A DNA stretch of 64,000 nt from UBA12465 sp964431235 (GCA_964431235.1 CAYSJA010000030.1:1-64000); one strand, 5' to 3'. Counted from the stretch's first letter, positions 17,789-27,440 are shown. A program made the numbers and translations. Notes: generated by a model from the letters alone, not told the origin.

Positions 17789-17811
17789 AAATAGCCTGAT
17801 GAAGGCTATTT
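17789..17811. terminator. Bidirectional terminator between rpmA and pyrG
   Basis: AAATAGCC at 17789-17796 pairs with GGCTATTT at 17804-17811 around a 7-base loop. T-rich sequence follows on + and A-rich sequence precedes it, so it can stop both rpmA and the convergent pyrG run. Confidence 0.75.
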
Positions 17812-17836
17812 TATTTTTAATGTTATTATTAGGTTA

Positions 17837-19528
17837 TTATTTTAAATTTTTCTTAGCAACTCTTATAAACTCCACAAATAAAGGATGGGGGGATAAAGGA
17901 CGAGAAATATACTCTGGATGAAATTGAACCCCGATAAAAAAAGGATGATTGGAAAGCTCAATCGCCTCAACTATTTTTCCATCCGGTGATGTACCAGAAA
18001 TTACAAGACCCAATTTCTTAAACTCATCTTTATAATTATTATTAAATTCATAACGATGGCGATGTCTTTCTAAAACTGTTTTATCAGAGTTAAATTTAGC
18101 ATAAGATGCGGCTAATCTGGTACCGGGGTGTAAATAACAAGGCCAAGCTCCTAAACGAATAGTCCCGCCATAACCCTTTTCTTTTATTAATTCATCCTGA
18201 CCAGGCATAATGTGAATAACTGGGTTAGTGGCTTTGGAATTAATTTCAGCTGAATTAACATCTTTTAAACCAGCTACATGGCGGGCAAATTCTATTACTG
18301 CCATTTGCATACCATAACAAAGACCAAAATAAGGAATTTTATTTTCCCGACAATATTTAATTGCCTTTATCTTTCCTTCTGAACCCCGTTTTCCCCAGCC
18401 CTGAGGAATAATAATCCCATCTAAAGTTTTAAAAACTTTGTTTCCCTTTTTCTCAACGTCTTCTGCTCCCAGCCAATGTATTTTAGTCTGACAATGATTA
18501 TAGGCAGAAGCATGCTTTACTGCCTCAATTACAGAAATGTAAGAATCTGCTAATTCAAAATCACCACTGGCGAAATATTTTCCTACTATGCCAATATTTA
18601 TTTCCGGACTTTTTACCTTAATCGCTTGGGTCATTTTACGCCAACTATCATTATTTATCTTTTTATCCGGCAAATTAAATTTTTCTAAAATACGACTACC
18701 TAAATTATTTTTTTCAAAACTTAAAGGAATATCGTAAATAGAATCAACATCAGGAGCGGAAATTACATTATTAGCGGGTACATTACAATTTATTGATAAT
18801 TTTTCTATTCTAGTAGAATCAATCGGCTTTTCGCTTCTGGCTACTAAAAAATCTGGTTGAATTCCAGCGCCCTGTAAATTCCTAACCGCATGCTGAGTCG
18901 GTTTAGTTTTCATTTCTCCAATTTTCTTAGGAATAGGAAGATATGAAACCATAACAAATAAAACATTTTTAGGTTCATAAAGCTTCATGACACGAGCCGC
19001 TTCTAAAAACAATAGATTCTCATATTCTCCCACGGTACCGCCAATTTCAATAATCATTATCTCTGCCTTGGTTTTACTTACTGCTTTCTCTATTCTGTCT
19101 CTTACTTCCATTGGAATATGAGGCACTACTTGTACACATTTCCCCTTATATTCTAAATTACGCTCTCGGAGAATAACTGACTGATAGATGCGCCCGGTAG
19201 TCATATAATTTTCCCGATAAATATTTTTGTTTAAAAAACGCTCATAATTACCAATATCTTGATCAGTTTCATCACCATCCTCAGTAACAAAGACTTCACC
19301 GTGTTCAATCGGATTCATAGTACCGGCATCAACATTAATATATGGATCTATTTTAATAATACTGATATTATAGCCTCTAGCCTGTAAAATTTGACCAATA
19401 GAAGCGGTAGTCACTCCCTTACCTACTCCTGACATTACACCACCAACTACAAAAATATATTTAGTTTCATTGCTTATTTTCTTGACTTGTTGAGATTTTT
19501 TAGTTTTAACAATCATACTATTTGACAT
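17837..19528 (-). CDS. pyrG: CTP synthase
   Basis: 563 residues. The N-terminal amidoligase domain has GGVMSGVGKGVTTAS (P-loop), IKIDPYINVDAGTMNP and HGEVFVTEDGDETDQDIGNYERF. The C-terminal class I glutamine amidotransferase domain has IPYFGLCYGMQM (nucleophile Cys near 405) and VQFHPEYISRP (His, Glu). It makes CTP from UTP with glutamine as nitrogen donor. The P-loop reads GVMSGVGKG where most bacterial enzymes have GVVSSLGKG, and the GATase loop reads IPQGWGKRG, so this is a divergent but complete enzyme. It is last in the run from 25832. Confidence 0.96.
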   Translation of the reverse strand: MSNSMIVKTKKSQQVKKISNETKYIFVVGGVMSGVGKGVTTASIGQILQARGYNISIIKIDPYINVDAGTMNPIEHGEVFVTEDGDETDQDIGNYERFLNKNIYRENYMTTGRIYQSVILRERNLEYKGKCVQVVPHIPMEVRDRIEKAVSKTKAEIMIIEIGGTVGEYENLLFLEAARVMKLYEPKNVLFVMVSYLPIPKKIGEMKTKPTQHAVRNLQGAGIQPDFLVARSEKPIDSTRIEKLSINCNVPANNVISAPDVDSIYDIPLSFEKNNLGSRILEKFNLPDKKINNDSWRKMTQAIKVKSPEINIGIVGKYFASGDFELADSYISVIEAVKHASAYNHCQTKIHWLGAEDVEKKGNKVFKTLDGIIIPQGWGKRGSEGKIKAIKYCRENKIPYFGLCYGMQMAVIEFARHVAGLKDVNSAEINSKATNPVIHIMPGQDELIKEKGYGGTIRLGAWPCYLHPGTRLAASYAKFNSDKTVLERHRHRYEFNNNYKDEFKKLGLVISGTSPDGKIVEAIELSNHPFFIGVQFHPEYISRPLSPHPLFVEFIRVAKKNLK

Positions 19529-19550
19529 TTTTATTATTTTAACACCTTTT

Positions 19551-20780
19551 TTATCTTTTTCTTTCCAAAATAAACTCTACTGCCCCATCAAGTTGAGGAT
19601 CACGATCATTATTAATGTCATCTTCGGTAAAATCAATCTCAATCTGCGGAGCGATACCTTTATCATGTATATAATCTCCTTCCGGCGTCAACCATTTAGC
19701 AATAGTAATTTTTAAAGATGAACCATCACTCAAATCTTTAACAGCTTGTACTGATCCTTTACCAAAACTCTGTTTGCCTAAAATAGTAGCTTTCCCATAG
19801 TCTCGTAAAGCGCCGGCTAATATTTCCGAGGCCGAAGCACTACCTTCATTTATTAAAACAGCTGTTGGAAAACTACTTAGTCTGGCGCTGCCATTAGATG
19901 GATGTTCAGCTCGGCGATTTTCACCGAATTGTTCTGCCACTATGGGACCAGCTTCTATCCATTCACTGGCTATATAAACTGCTGTTTCTAAATAACCACC
20001 AGGATTATTACGCAAATCCAAAATTATTCCCTCAGGCTGCTTAAGCAGAATTTCCACCACTGTTTGATTAAATAAACTTTGAGTATCATCATTAAAATTA
20101 CTGATTTTGATATAATAAATATTATCTGCTAGCATTTCTGATTTGACACTAGCGACAAAAATCATATCTCTAACAATGGTGATATCAAGCGGCTTGTTCT
20201 CACCTCTTATAATCGTCAAAGTAACCTCTGTCCCTTTTTCTCCCCTTATCCTTTTTACCGCTTCATTAACGGTCAATCCTAAAGCTGATTCACCATCAAT
20301 AGCATAAATTTTATCTCCCGCTCTCAAGCCAGCTTTTTGAGCCGGCATACCATCTAAAGGGGCAATTACGGTTACTATTTCGTTTCTCATTCCAATTTCT
20401 GCTCCTATACCTTCAAAAGTACCGGATAAATCTTCATAAAATTCTTTAGTTAATTCTGGATTCATAAATATAGTATAAGGATCGTTAGTAGCGCCGGTTA
20501 AACCTTCTAAAGAGCCATAAAAAAGATCTCGATCTTTAATTTTATTCTTGTCGACATGATTATCTTTTATACTGTTCCAAACTTCAAAGTACAAATTAAA
20601 ATCAAAATAATCTTTATTATTATTCAAAGCTGTATTTTTAGCTTCTTCAGAATAAGCTAGACTGAAAACATTATTATTAATTCCACCTAAATAGAAACCA
20701 AATAAAAAAATTCCTCCTACTAATACAGTGAATAATAAAAAGAGAATAAATTTATTAATCTTTTTCTTACTAATATACAT
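19551..20780 (-). CDS. ctpA: C-terminal processing peptidase (S41) with PDZ domain
   Basis: 409 residues: membrane anchor at about 9-30, N-terminal helical part, PDZ domain (about 110-190, with IGAEIGMRNEIVTVIAPLDGMPAQKAGL), then the S41 protease core. The catalytic serine is in NEGSASASEIL (near 315) and the lysine in GKQSFGKGSVQ (near 340). CtpA/CtpB-type proteases trim or degrade exported proteins outside the membrane. It starts 11 bases after the stop of the Sua5-type gene. Confidence 0.93.
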   Translation of the reverse strand: MYISKKKINKFILFLLFTVLVGGIFLFGFYLGGINNNVFSLAYSEEAKNTALNNNKDYFDFNLYFEVWNSIKDNHVDKNKIKDRDLFYGSLEGLTGATNDPYTIFMNPELTKEFYEDLSGTFEGIGAEIGMRNEIVTVIAPLDGMPAQKAGLRAGDKIYAIDGESALGLTVNEAVKRIRGEKGTEVTLTIIRGENKPLDITIVRDMIFVASVKSEMLADNIYYIKISNFNDDTQSLFNQTVVEILLKQPEGIILDLRNNPGGYLETAVYIASEWIEAGPIVAEQFGENRRAEHPSNGSARLSSFPTAVLINEGSASASEILAGALRDYGKATILGKQSFGKGSVQAVKDLSDGSSLKITIAKWLTPEGDYIHDKGIAPQIEIDFTEDDINNDRDPQLDGAVEFILERKR

Positions 20781-20791
20781 ATCTAAATTTG

Positions 20792-21385
20792 TTATCTAAT
20801 TATTTTTACTTCTTTTTGACTCAAATCTAAAATACGTGAAGGCCTACGTCGATGACAAGAACCGTTATCAACTACCAGGCTGGGCTTATCTTTTAAAAAA
20901 ATTTGATTTAAATTCTTTAAGCTAATAAGAGGAACTCGTCCGCTAATATTCAAGCTGGTAGAAATAAGCGGCGCGTTTAATCTCTTTATTATTTTAATTA
21001 AAAAATTAGATTTAGGCAAACGCAAAGAAATAGTTCCTTGCGGACTAACAATATTGGGCAATAAACCAATTTTGGCCGGCATAATTACTGTAGTAGGCCG
21101 CCTTCCTTGCCAAATCGCTTTTATCTTCTCTTTTTTATCCTTATTAATAATGGCATAGCGGCAAGCCATGGATAAGCTGCCTACTAAGATAATAAAGGGT
21201 TTATTTTTCCGCCTTTTTTTTAAAGAAAAAATCTTTTTCACTGCCTTTTTATTGCTTGCTAAACAACTTAATCCATAAATAGTATCTGTTGGCAAGATTG
21301 CTACCTTACCCTGTTTTAAACAGTCTAATATCTTTTTATAATCAGAAGCTGTTAAATCATTAATATTTTTTCGTAAATAAATCAT
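20792..21385 (-). CDS. tsaC: Threonylcarbamoyl-AMP synthase, Sua5/YrdC family
   Basis: 197 residues, YrdC-domain only. It shows LPTDTIYGLSC, the basic KKRRKNKPFIILVG strand, and a C-terminal LISTSLNISG-x-P motif (LISTSLNISGRVPL). It makes threonylcarbamoyl-AMP from Thr, bicarbonate and ATP for the t6A37 modification of ANN-decoding tRNAs. The partner TsaB candidate is at 62588. The C-terminal Sua5 domain is missing, so TsaC/YrdC type fits better than full-length Sua5. Confidence 0.9.
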   Translation of the reverse strand: MIYLRKNINDLTASDYKKILDCLKQGKVAILPTDTIYGLSCLASNKKAVKKIFSLKKRRKNKPFIILVGSLSMACRYAIINKDKKEKIKAIWQGRRPTTVIMPAKIGLLPNIVSPQGTISLRLPKSNFLIKIIKRLNAPLISTSLNISGRVPLISLKNLNQIFLKDKPSLVVDNGSCHRRRPSRILDLSQKEVKIIR

Positions 21386-21388
21386 TTG

Positions 21389-21904
21389 TTAAATAATTGA
21401 TTGCAGTGCCTTGAAAGCCTGAGGTAAAATCGGCAAAATCAGATTAACTATTAAATTGAGCCAAGGGATTATAACAGAATTATTAATCATATCGCCAAAA
21501 CTACCACTTATTCCAGTATAACGAGAAATAACGAAAAATATCATTCCTAAAAACAAAGATCCTTCCAAAAAACCCAAAACTCCCCCTAAAATATTATTTA
21601 TATATTTGCTACCAGGGATAAAAGCTAATAAATTAAAAGTTTTTTCAATTAAATAAAACAAAAAATGAGTTAATTGAGTAGCAACAATAAAAAGTATAAC
21701 AAAAGCTAAAATTTTCCCGATTGATTCATTAATCTCTAATAAATCGCCTCCCCATTGAAAAAAATTTAGATAAAAACGGCTGGCGATATAAGCGCCTATT
21801 ATCAAACCAAAAATTCGACCTAAAGAGCGAATAAGACCTTTGCTTAATCCGCTAAAGAAAAAGAGAATTAAAACAAGGGCTAAAATTAAATCTAAAGTTA
21901 ACAT
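21389..21904 (-). CDS. CvpA-family membrane protein
   Basis: 171 residues with about four membrane spans and the CvpA pattern: LDLILALVLILFFFSGLSKGLIRSLGRIFGLIIGAYIASRF at the N-terminus and an INNILGGVLGFLEGSLFLGMI motif near the middle. CvpA proteins are named after colicin V production in E. coli, but in most bacteria their role is unknown and probably linked to the envelope. It fits tightly between metG and the Sua5-type gene (1- and 3-base gaps). Confidence 0.8.
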   Translation of the reverse strand: MLTLDLILALVLILFFFSGLSKGLIRSLGRIFGLIIGAYIASRFYLNFFQWGGDLLEINESIGKILAFVILFIVATQLTHFLFYLIEKTFNLLAFIPGSKYINNILGGVLGFLEGSLFLGMIFFVISRYTGISGSFGDMINNSVIIPWLNLIVNLILPILPQAFKALQSII

Positions 21905-21905
21905 A

Positions 21906-23366
21906 TTAGTTTATTTTTGGGAAGAGAATCTCCCCTTTTTTTATTTGTTTTTGAAAAAATTGTGTCTGGATCTTCACAGAAATAACCGGCAAAAACGGTT
22001 CTAATAAATAAGCTATATTTAAAACATCCTGCGCTAAGGGTTTTAAAACACTAGCGATATCTTCAGTTGCTGACATTTTCCAAGGCGATTGCCAGCTTAA
22101 AGCTTCGTTAGTCGCCTGGATTTTTTCCCAAATAATCTGTAAAGCTTCATTTAAACGATAGCGAGACATTGCTTTTTGTAACAATCTGTAAGTTTCTAAA
22201 ATCCCTTTTTCTTTTAAATTAACTTTAAGATCTGTCTTTATATTATTCTTTTCTAATAAATTAGCAATTCGAGCTACTAAATTTCCTAGACCATTAGCTA
22301 AATCCGCATTGTAACGAATTTTAAATTTATCTTCTGAATAATCACCATCTTCAAAGGTGGATATTTCCGCCAATAGATAATAACGAAGAGCATCGCCACC
22401 GTATTTATCCGCTAATTTATAAGGGCTTATAGCATCCCCTAGACTCTTGCTTATCTTCCGACCGTTAATTGTTAAAAAGCCAAAAACTAAAATTTGGCGG
22501 GAAGGTGCTAATCCGGCCGACATTAACATTGCTTGCCACATAGCTGCCTGTGGTCTAAGATTATCTTTACCGCAAACCTGAACTGCCGGCCAAAATTTAG
22601 CAAAATTATCTTTATTTTTTGGCCAGCCTAAAGTAGAAATATAATTAACTAGAGCATCAAACCAAACATACATTACTTGCTCCTTATCTCCAGGAACCGG
22701 TACGCCGTGTGGCATCTTATCCTTTTGGCGAGAAATACTAAAATCCTGTAAACCCGAAGAAACAAAAGCTTTTATTTCTTTAAGACGGGAGCTGGGTAAA
22801 ATAAAATCTTCCTGATCATATAATTTTAATAATTTATCTTGATATTTGGAAAAACGAAAAAAATAATTTTCCTCATCAATCAATTCCAGTTCTTGGTTAG
22901 GATGAAAAGGGCAACGACCGTTTTCTAATTCAGAATCAGTTTTTTGCATTTCACAGCCAACGCAATACTTAACTTTATAATTCTTTTTGTAAATATCACC
23001 GTTTTTAAGACAAATCCGCCAAAATTCTTGCGCTGCTTCCTGGTGTTTTTTGTCAGTGGTTCTAATGAATTTATTATAAGAGAGATTAAGCTTATCTTTC
23101 AAAGGTAAAAATTTAGTAGAATAAAGATCGCAATATTCTTTTATAGATACGTTTTTTTCTTGGGCTTTTTGATAAATTTTCAAACCGTGCTCATCAGTAC
23201 CGGTATTAAAAAAAACTTCTTTCCCCGCTTGGCGATGAAAACGGGCAATAACATCGGCCTTAATAATTTCCGCGGCAAAACCAATATGGGGCTCGGCATT
23301 TATGTAAGGCAGAGTCGTAGAAATATAAAAATTATTATTTTTTTCACGGTTATTCTTTTGTTCCAT
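21906..23366 (-). CDS. metG: Methionyl-tRNA synthetase
   Basis: Class I synthetase. STTLPYINAEPHIGF is the HIGH region, NGRKISKSLGDAI the KMSKS loop (near 305), and YCVGCEM...GRCPFH the zinc knuckle (three Cys plus a His). I start it at ATG 23366 (486 residues, MEQKNNREK). The frame stays open upstream to a TTG at 23393 that would add nine residues. The C-terminal tRNA-binding (EMAP-like) domain of longer enzymes is absent, as is common in short MetRS forms. Confidence 0.95.
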   Translation of the reverse strand: MEQKNNREKNNNFYISTTLPYINAEPHIGFAAEIIKADVIARFHRQAGKEVFFNTGTDEHGLKIYQKAQEKNVSIKEYCDLYSTKFLPLKDKLNLSYNKFIRTTDKKHQEAAQEFWRICLKNGDIYKKNYKVKYCVGCEMQKTDSELENGRCPFHPNQELELIDEENYFFRFSKYQDKLLKLYDQEDFILPSSRLKEIKAFVSSGLQDFSISRQKDKMPHGVPVPGDKEQVMYVWFDALVNYISTLGWPKNKDNFAKFWPAVQVCGKDNLRPQAAMWQAMLMSAGLAPSRQILVFGFLTINGRKISKSLGDAISPYKLADKYGGDALRYYLLAEISTFEDGDYSEDKFKIRYNADLANGLGNLVARIANLLEKNNIKTDLKVNLKEKGILETYRLLQKAMSRYRLNEALQIIWEKIQATNEALSWQSPWKMSATEDIASVLKPLAQDVLNIAYLLEPFLPVISVKIQTQFFQKQIKKGEILFPKIN

Positions 23367-23401
23367 AGCTAGTGAACGGCTAATTATTTTCAAGTTAAAA
23401 A

Positions 23402-24103
23402 TTAAAATTTACCTTTATCTCTAACCAAAACAACGAATTCTCCTTTTAAATTATTAGAATCAGAATTTAAAATAGCTAAAATCTCTTCTGCGGAACCTTG
23501 GTAGCAACTTTCATGTAACTTGGTTATTTCTCTAAAAACAATCAACTTTTTAGACTTATTTGTTTCTTTGGATTTATCTACTATTTCTTTGAGCAGTTTA
23601 GTAATTCGGTGCTTTGATTCATAAAAGATAAAAGGTGAATTACTGATAACAATTTTCTTGATAAGCGATTGACGACCTTTCTTGTGTGGTAAAAATCCTA
23701 AAAAACAAAAACGATCAAAACCAACCCCAGCTAAAGATATTGCCGCTAATAAAGCAGAGGGACCGGGAATACTAACGATCTTTACATCCTCCTCCAGTTC
23801 TTTTCTAATAACTGATATTAGCTGGCTACCAGGATCAGACACGCCCGGTGTACCGGCATCGCTAATTAAGGCTAATTCTTTTCCTTCTTTTAATTTATTT
23901 ATTATTTTTTCAATTTTCAAAAAACCTGAATGTTGGTGATAAGATAAAAGCGGAGTGCTTATTCTATAATGGGATAGTAATTTCTTAGCGACTCTAGTAT
24001 CTTCGCACAAAATCAAGTCAACCTGTTTTAAAATTCGCAAAGCGCGCAAACTAATATCTTCAAGATTGCCAATCGGGGTTGCTACTATATTTAATATTCC
24101 CAT
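23402..24103 (-). CDS. rsmI: 16S rRNA (cytidine-1402-2'-O)-methyltransferase
   Basis: 233 residues from the ATG at 24103 (MGILNIVATPIGNLEDISLRA). That start gives the conserved N-terminus and leaves 4 bases after the upstream stop. A longer frame to 24166 only adds a non-conserved extension inside the previous gene. The tetrapyrrole-methylase fold is shown by TPIGNLEDI, LCEDTRVAKKLL, LISDAGTPGVSDPG and IPGPSALLAAISLAG. It methylates the P-site region of 16S rRNA using SAM. Confidence 0.94.
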   Translation of the reverse strand: MGILNIVATPIGNLEDISLRALRILKQVDLILCEDTRVAKKLLSHYRISTPLLSYHQHSGFLKIEKIINKLKEGKELALISDAGTPGVSDPGSQLISVIRKELEEDVKIVSIPGPSALLAAISLAGVGFDRFCFLGFLPHKKGRQSLIKKIVISNSPFIFYESKHRITKLLKEIVDKSKETNKSKKLIVFREITKLHESCYQGSAEEILAILNSDSNNLKGEFVVLVRDKGKF

Positions 24104-24107
24104 AAAA

Positions 24108-25832
24108 TTATTCCATATTATCACGCCTTTCTCGAACATATTTAGTCCAATCTTCTGCCACATCAACTAAAATTTTAAAAGGCGCTTCAATTATAAAATC
24201 AAAAACGAAAATAAAAACATTTACCCGGGACATATTATTAGATAGCCACCGTCCTACCAAAATTATTGGCATATAGAATAAATCAACTAGAAAAGTCAAC
24301 AAGTTCTCCCGACGCTCAATTATCATAAGCTCCTTGACACCGCGCGAAACAATAATGCTGAAAAAACTGACAAAAGCTAAGAAAAATAAAAAAACAATCA
24401 CACTAACCCAGGTAAAATTAATAAAAGCCAGGGCTTTAATGATAATATATACTGATACCATAAAGGCGGCCGTATAAATAAGATTAAAAATAAAATTAGT
24501 AATCACTCCTCGCTTTCTTTTCTTACGAATATAAAGCGGCTGCTTATTACTCTTACCTGAAGTAGCCACCTGCTTTATACCAGCTATTATTTTTTCTGTA
24601 TTATTTTCACCTGGTTTAGGGGTAAAAAAGACAATGAAAAATAACAAAACTGCCGGGAAGGCTATATTAATCGCCAAAGAAACCGGATTTAAAGGTTCAC
24701 CGAACCACTTTATCGCCGGAACTTCTATTAAAAAAACAAAAATTGATTTGGTTAAAAAAATGTAAATAATGCTCCTTAAAGCTGCCCGCCACAAACGAGA
24801 TTTAGCTTTTTTGTATTTTTGATGACAGGTTCTAACCAGAAGCTTATAAAAAGTTTTTTTTCCTTGCTGAGCCGCTTTATATGTCTTCAATGGATCTTTA
24901 GAAATAGTATCGGCTAAAATTGTAAAATAAAGGGCATAGCGCCTGACTATTTTATCTAAATCCCTAATTAAAGGGTGTTTTAGCTGTTCTTCTATCTTAT
25001 TTATAATCAAATCAATCTTAGCAACAATTTTATTAATCTCTTTCTCTCTATCAAGGTCTTCTTTTCCTTCATTTAAATCAAGCCAAGAATCATTATAATA
25101 CTTAAACAAAACAAAGCTCAACATGTCTTTATCCAGTTTTAAAAATTTTCGGCTGATGCTTAAATAAATCTGAATTTCTAAATCTTTTTTATAAGGAGAA
25201 TCATCGAGTAGAGCAATATCGCGACGCAAAACGTCAAATAGACTATTTACTATCATCTGCTTAACTTTATCTGATGACAAACTATCTTCAATTTCACAAG
25301 CGGCCAAGCTTAAAAGCCAACGAATGACATTGTTCTTTTTTTGTAGAAGCTGCTTAGTACCAGAAACGTTGGCTTTTAAATTAAGGGCTGAATTTATCTT
25401 TAAAATAATCTGGTTTTTAAGCTGTATATATTTTTCTAATAAATCAGCCACTTCCTGAATTTTTCTTTCCGGAATCTGGTTATTCGGCAAGTACCCTCCC
25501 CTTATAAGCTCGGTTAAAAGATGTTGGGATAAACTTGAACTATCAACTTCTTTTATTACGCCTTCAATAATCACTTGGCGTCGTAAAATTCTGGCAATGG
25601 CATTTTTGCGCAAGAGATGATCCTCATCATAATCAACCGCATTCCTTATCTTTTCATAAAAAAAAGACAAGCGAGAAATCAATTCGGAAACTTTTATTTT
25701 GGGCTCACTGTCACTCATTTCCTCTTCTTGGCTTTTCTCGCTGTAAATAATCTGAAACAACTTCTTTGTATTGTCATTAAGCTCAAACGGTTCTTCAAAA
25801 CTCTGTTTTTTTATTAAATTAGGACTCACCAT
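24108..25832 (-). CDS. Large polytopic membrane protein, unknown function
   Basis: 574 residues. Residues 1-345 are soluble, helical and charged, with no recognised motif. Residues 352-372, 385-405, 444-466, 474-497 and about 536-552 are hydrophobic spans, with a positively charged loop (KKRKRG near 440) between the second and third. I do not recognise the family. It is the first gene of the run leading to pyrG. A TATAAT box (ATTATA on + at 25847-25852) lies 14 bases before its ATG, so the leader would be very short. A transport or envelope role is possible but only guessed. Confidence 0.7.
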   Translation of the reverse strand: MVSPNLIKKQSFEEPFELNDNTKKLFQIIYSEKSQEEEMSDSEPKIKVSELISRLSFFYEKIRNAVDYDEDHLLRKNAIARILRRQVIIEGVIKEVDSSSLSQHLLTELIRGGYLPNNQIPERKIQEVADLLEKYIQLKNQIILKINSALNLKANVSGTKQLLQKKNNVIRWLLSLAACEIEDSLSSDKVKQMIVNSLFDVLRRDIALLDDSPYKKDLEIQIYLSISRKFLKLDKDMLSFVLFKYYNDSWLDLNEGKEDLDREKEINKIVAKIDLIINKIEEQLKHPLIRDLDKIVRRYALYFTILADTISKDPLKTYKAAQQGKKTFYKLLVRTCHQKYKKAKSRLWRAALRSIIYIFLTKSIFVFLIEVPAIKWFGEPLNPVSLAINIAFPAVLLFFIVFFTPKPGENNTEKIIAGIKQVATSGKSNKQPLYIRKKRKRGVITNFIFNLIYTAAFMVSVYIIIKALAFINFTWVSVIVFLFFLAFVSFFSIIVSRGVKELMIIERRENLLTFLVDLFYMPIILVGRWLSNNMSRVNVFIFVFDFIIEAPFKILVDVAEDWTKYVRERRDNME

Positions 25833-26059
25833 ATCAAAATAATACCATTATAAAAAATAAAAACTAAATTATTTAATTTATTTTATTTTATCCTGTTTAA
25901 GCGGAAAAAGCAATAAAAAAGGCTCTGCAGAAAATAATGTAATAAAAAAAACAAAAATAATAGTAAAATTAGCTTAGAAAATGAGTTTCCCAACTCAAAG
26001 CTAAAAATAAACGTTATTTTGAAAAAATTTATATATTTACCTATAAAAACTTCTCGCTA
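25833..26059. other. Intergenic stretch upstream of the secE promoter
   Basis: About 227 bases, very A/T-rich. It holds the -10 box of the divergent membrane-protein gene and the hairpin at 25969-26004. I checked both strands for a tRNA (tRNA-Trp is common before secE) and for rpmG and found neither. Confidence 0.55.
25969..26004. other. Hairpin between divergent genes
   Basis: TTAGCTT (25969-25975) pairs with AAGCTAA (25998-26004), and inside it TGAGTT (25982-25987) pairs with AACTCA (25992-25997) around a four-base loop. A six-base bulge separates the two stems on one side. No T-run follows. Function unknown. Confidence 0.4.
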
Positions 26060-26088
26060 TTGACATAGCCACTCTTATTCTGTATTAT
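26060..26088 (+). promoter_or_regulatory. Promoter of secE-nusG-rplK-rplA
   Basis: Perfect TTGACA at 26060-26065, 17 bp, TATTAT at 26083-26088. The start of transcription would be near 26095, giving a ~52-base leader to secE. Confidence 0.8.
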
Positions 26089-26146
26089 TTAATTAGATAT
26101 ATAAAGTGGCCACGAGGCTATTTTTAATTACTTATTTTAGCTTTAT

Positions 26147-26326
26147 ATGAATAAACTGATAAAATATATTAAGGAGTCTAGTATTGAAATGAAAAAAGTG
26201 ACTTGGCCTAGTAAAAAAGAAACTTACCGCTATACGGTTTTAGTAATTATTATTAGTTTGTCTGTAGCTGCTTTTCTAGGAGCTTTGGATTATATCTTCA
26301 ATTTCGGTTTCAAATTAGTAATCTAA
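26147..26326 (+). CDS. secE: Preprotein translocase subunit SecE
   Basis: 59 residues starting ATG and ending TAA. It shows the SecE signature: an amphipathic N-terminal helix with EMKKVTWPSKKET (the conserved VxWPxxxE) followed by one membrane span (about 31-52). This is the short, single-span SecE type. It holds SecY together in the protein export channel. Its place directly before nusG, rplK and rplA is the conserved bacterial order. Confidence 0.95.
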   Translation: MNKLIKYIKESSIEMKKVTWPSKKETYRYTVLVIIISLSVAAFLGALDYIFNFGFKLVI

Positions 26327-26358
26327 AAAATTTAAATATATAGCTCTATATAAATTTT

Positions 26359-26904
26359 ATGGCCAAACAACTTTTAAACCAAGGCCGCCGCTGGTATGTT
26401 ATACATACTTATTCCGGATACGAAGAAAATGTCGCTCAAAATTTAAAACAGAGAGTGGAGTCTTTGGATATGGAAAATAAAATATTCAATGTTTTAATTC
26501 CTACTGAGAAGAAAATAAAAATTAAAAACGGCAAACGAAAAGTTATTGAAGAAAAAATCTTTCCTGGTTATATTTTAGTGGAAATGATGGTTACTGACGA
26601 ATCTTGGTATATAGTTAGAAATACACCTAATGTTACCGGCTTTATTGGTAGTGGCACTATTCCTACGCCGATAAGCGAAACTGAAATTAAAGCTCTACAG
26701 AAAAGAATGGGCGTAGAAGATCCTAAATTTCAAATAGATGTTGAAATTGGTTCACCGGTAAAAATAAATGAAGGTCCTTTCAAAAATATGGAGGGTAAAG
26801 TTACTGCTATTGATGAAGCTAAAGGTAAAGTCAAAGTATCTGTATCCTTATTCGGGCGAGAAACTCCGGTAGAACTTGATTTCTTGCAAATAAAGAAAAC
26901 CTAA
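26359..26904 (+). CDS. nusG: Transcription termination/antitermination factor NusG
   Basis: 181 residues. The N-terminal NGN domain shows RRWYVIHTYSGYEENVAQNLKQR and FPGYILVEM. The C-terminal KOW domain shows GSPVKINEGPFKNMEGKV. NusG binds RNA polymerase and links it to Rho or the ribosome. It lies 32 bases after secE and has no Shine-Dalgarno motif before the ATG. Confidence 0.97.
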   Translation: MAKQLLNQGRRWYVIHTYSGYEENVAQNLKQRVESLDMENKIFNVLIPTEKKIKIKNGKRKVIEEKIFPGYILVEMMVTDESWYIVRNTPNVTGFIGSGTIPTPISETEIKALQKRMGVEDPKFQIDVEIGSPVKINEGPFKNMEGKVTAIDEAKGKVKVSVSLFGRETPVELDFLQIKKT

Positions 26905-26959
26905 AAATTACTTGTAATAATTAAAGGTGAGCGGTGCTTCTACGCTCAAAATGAAAAAT

Positions 26960-27382
26960 ATGGCAAAAAAAATAAAGACTAAAATAAAACTGCAAATATC
27001 TGGCGGACAAGCTAGCCCAGCTCCCCCTATTGGTCCAGCTTTAGGTCAACACGGCTTGAATATTGCTGAATTCTGTAAAGAATTTAATGATAAAACTAAA
27101 GATAAGACAGGAGATATTATTCCTGTAGAAATAACTGTCTTTGAAGACAGAAGTTATAATTTTATCCTCAAAACCCCGCCAGCGGCCGAGCTCATTAAAA
27201 AGATGGCCGGAATTAAAAAAGGTTCTGGTAAACCCTTAGCTGAAAAGATAGGATCTATAACTGAAAAACAACTAGCAGAAATCGCGGAAATAAAAATGCC
27301 TGATTTAAATGCTAAAAATTTAGAAGCAGCTAAAAAAATAATAGCCGGAACTGCGCGACAAATGGGGGTAGAGATTAAATAA
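26960..27382 (+). CDS. rplK: 50S ribosomal protein L11 (uL11)
   Basis: 140 residues from the ATG at 26960 (MAKKIKTKIKLQISGGQASPAPPIGPALGQ), the conserved uL11 start. ATG 26951 would add three residues and GTG 26927 eleven, neither conserved. The proline-rich N-terminal motif and the C-terminal rRNA-binding domain (IKKGSGKPLAEKIG, GTARQMGVEIK) are complete. It forms the GTPase-associated stalk base of the ribosome. Confidence 0.96.
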   Translation: MAKKIKTKIKLQISGGQASPAPPIGPALGQHGLNIAEFCKEFNDKTKDKTGDIIPVEITVFEDRSYNFILKTPPAAELIKKMAGIKKGSGKPLAEKIGSITEKQLAEIAEIKMPDLNAKNLEAAKKIIAGTARQMGVEIK

Positions 27383-27440
27383 TACTAATTAATAATAATT
27401 GTGGAAGTTTAAAGAAATTAAACGCCTTTACCACGAAAAT

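Noticed and set aside
25833..26146. tRNA-Trp or rpmG before secE
   Set aside because: This is a common bacterial order, so I looked on both strands, but no cloverleaf or L33-like frame is present.
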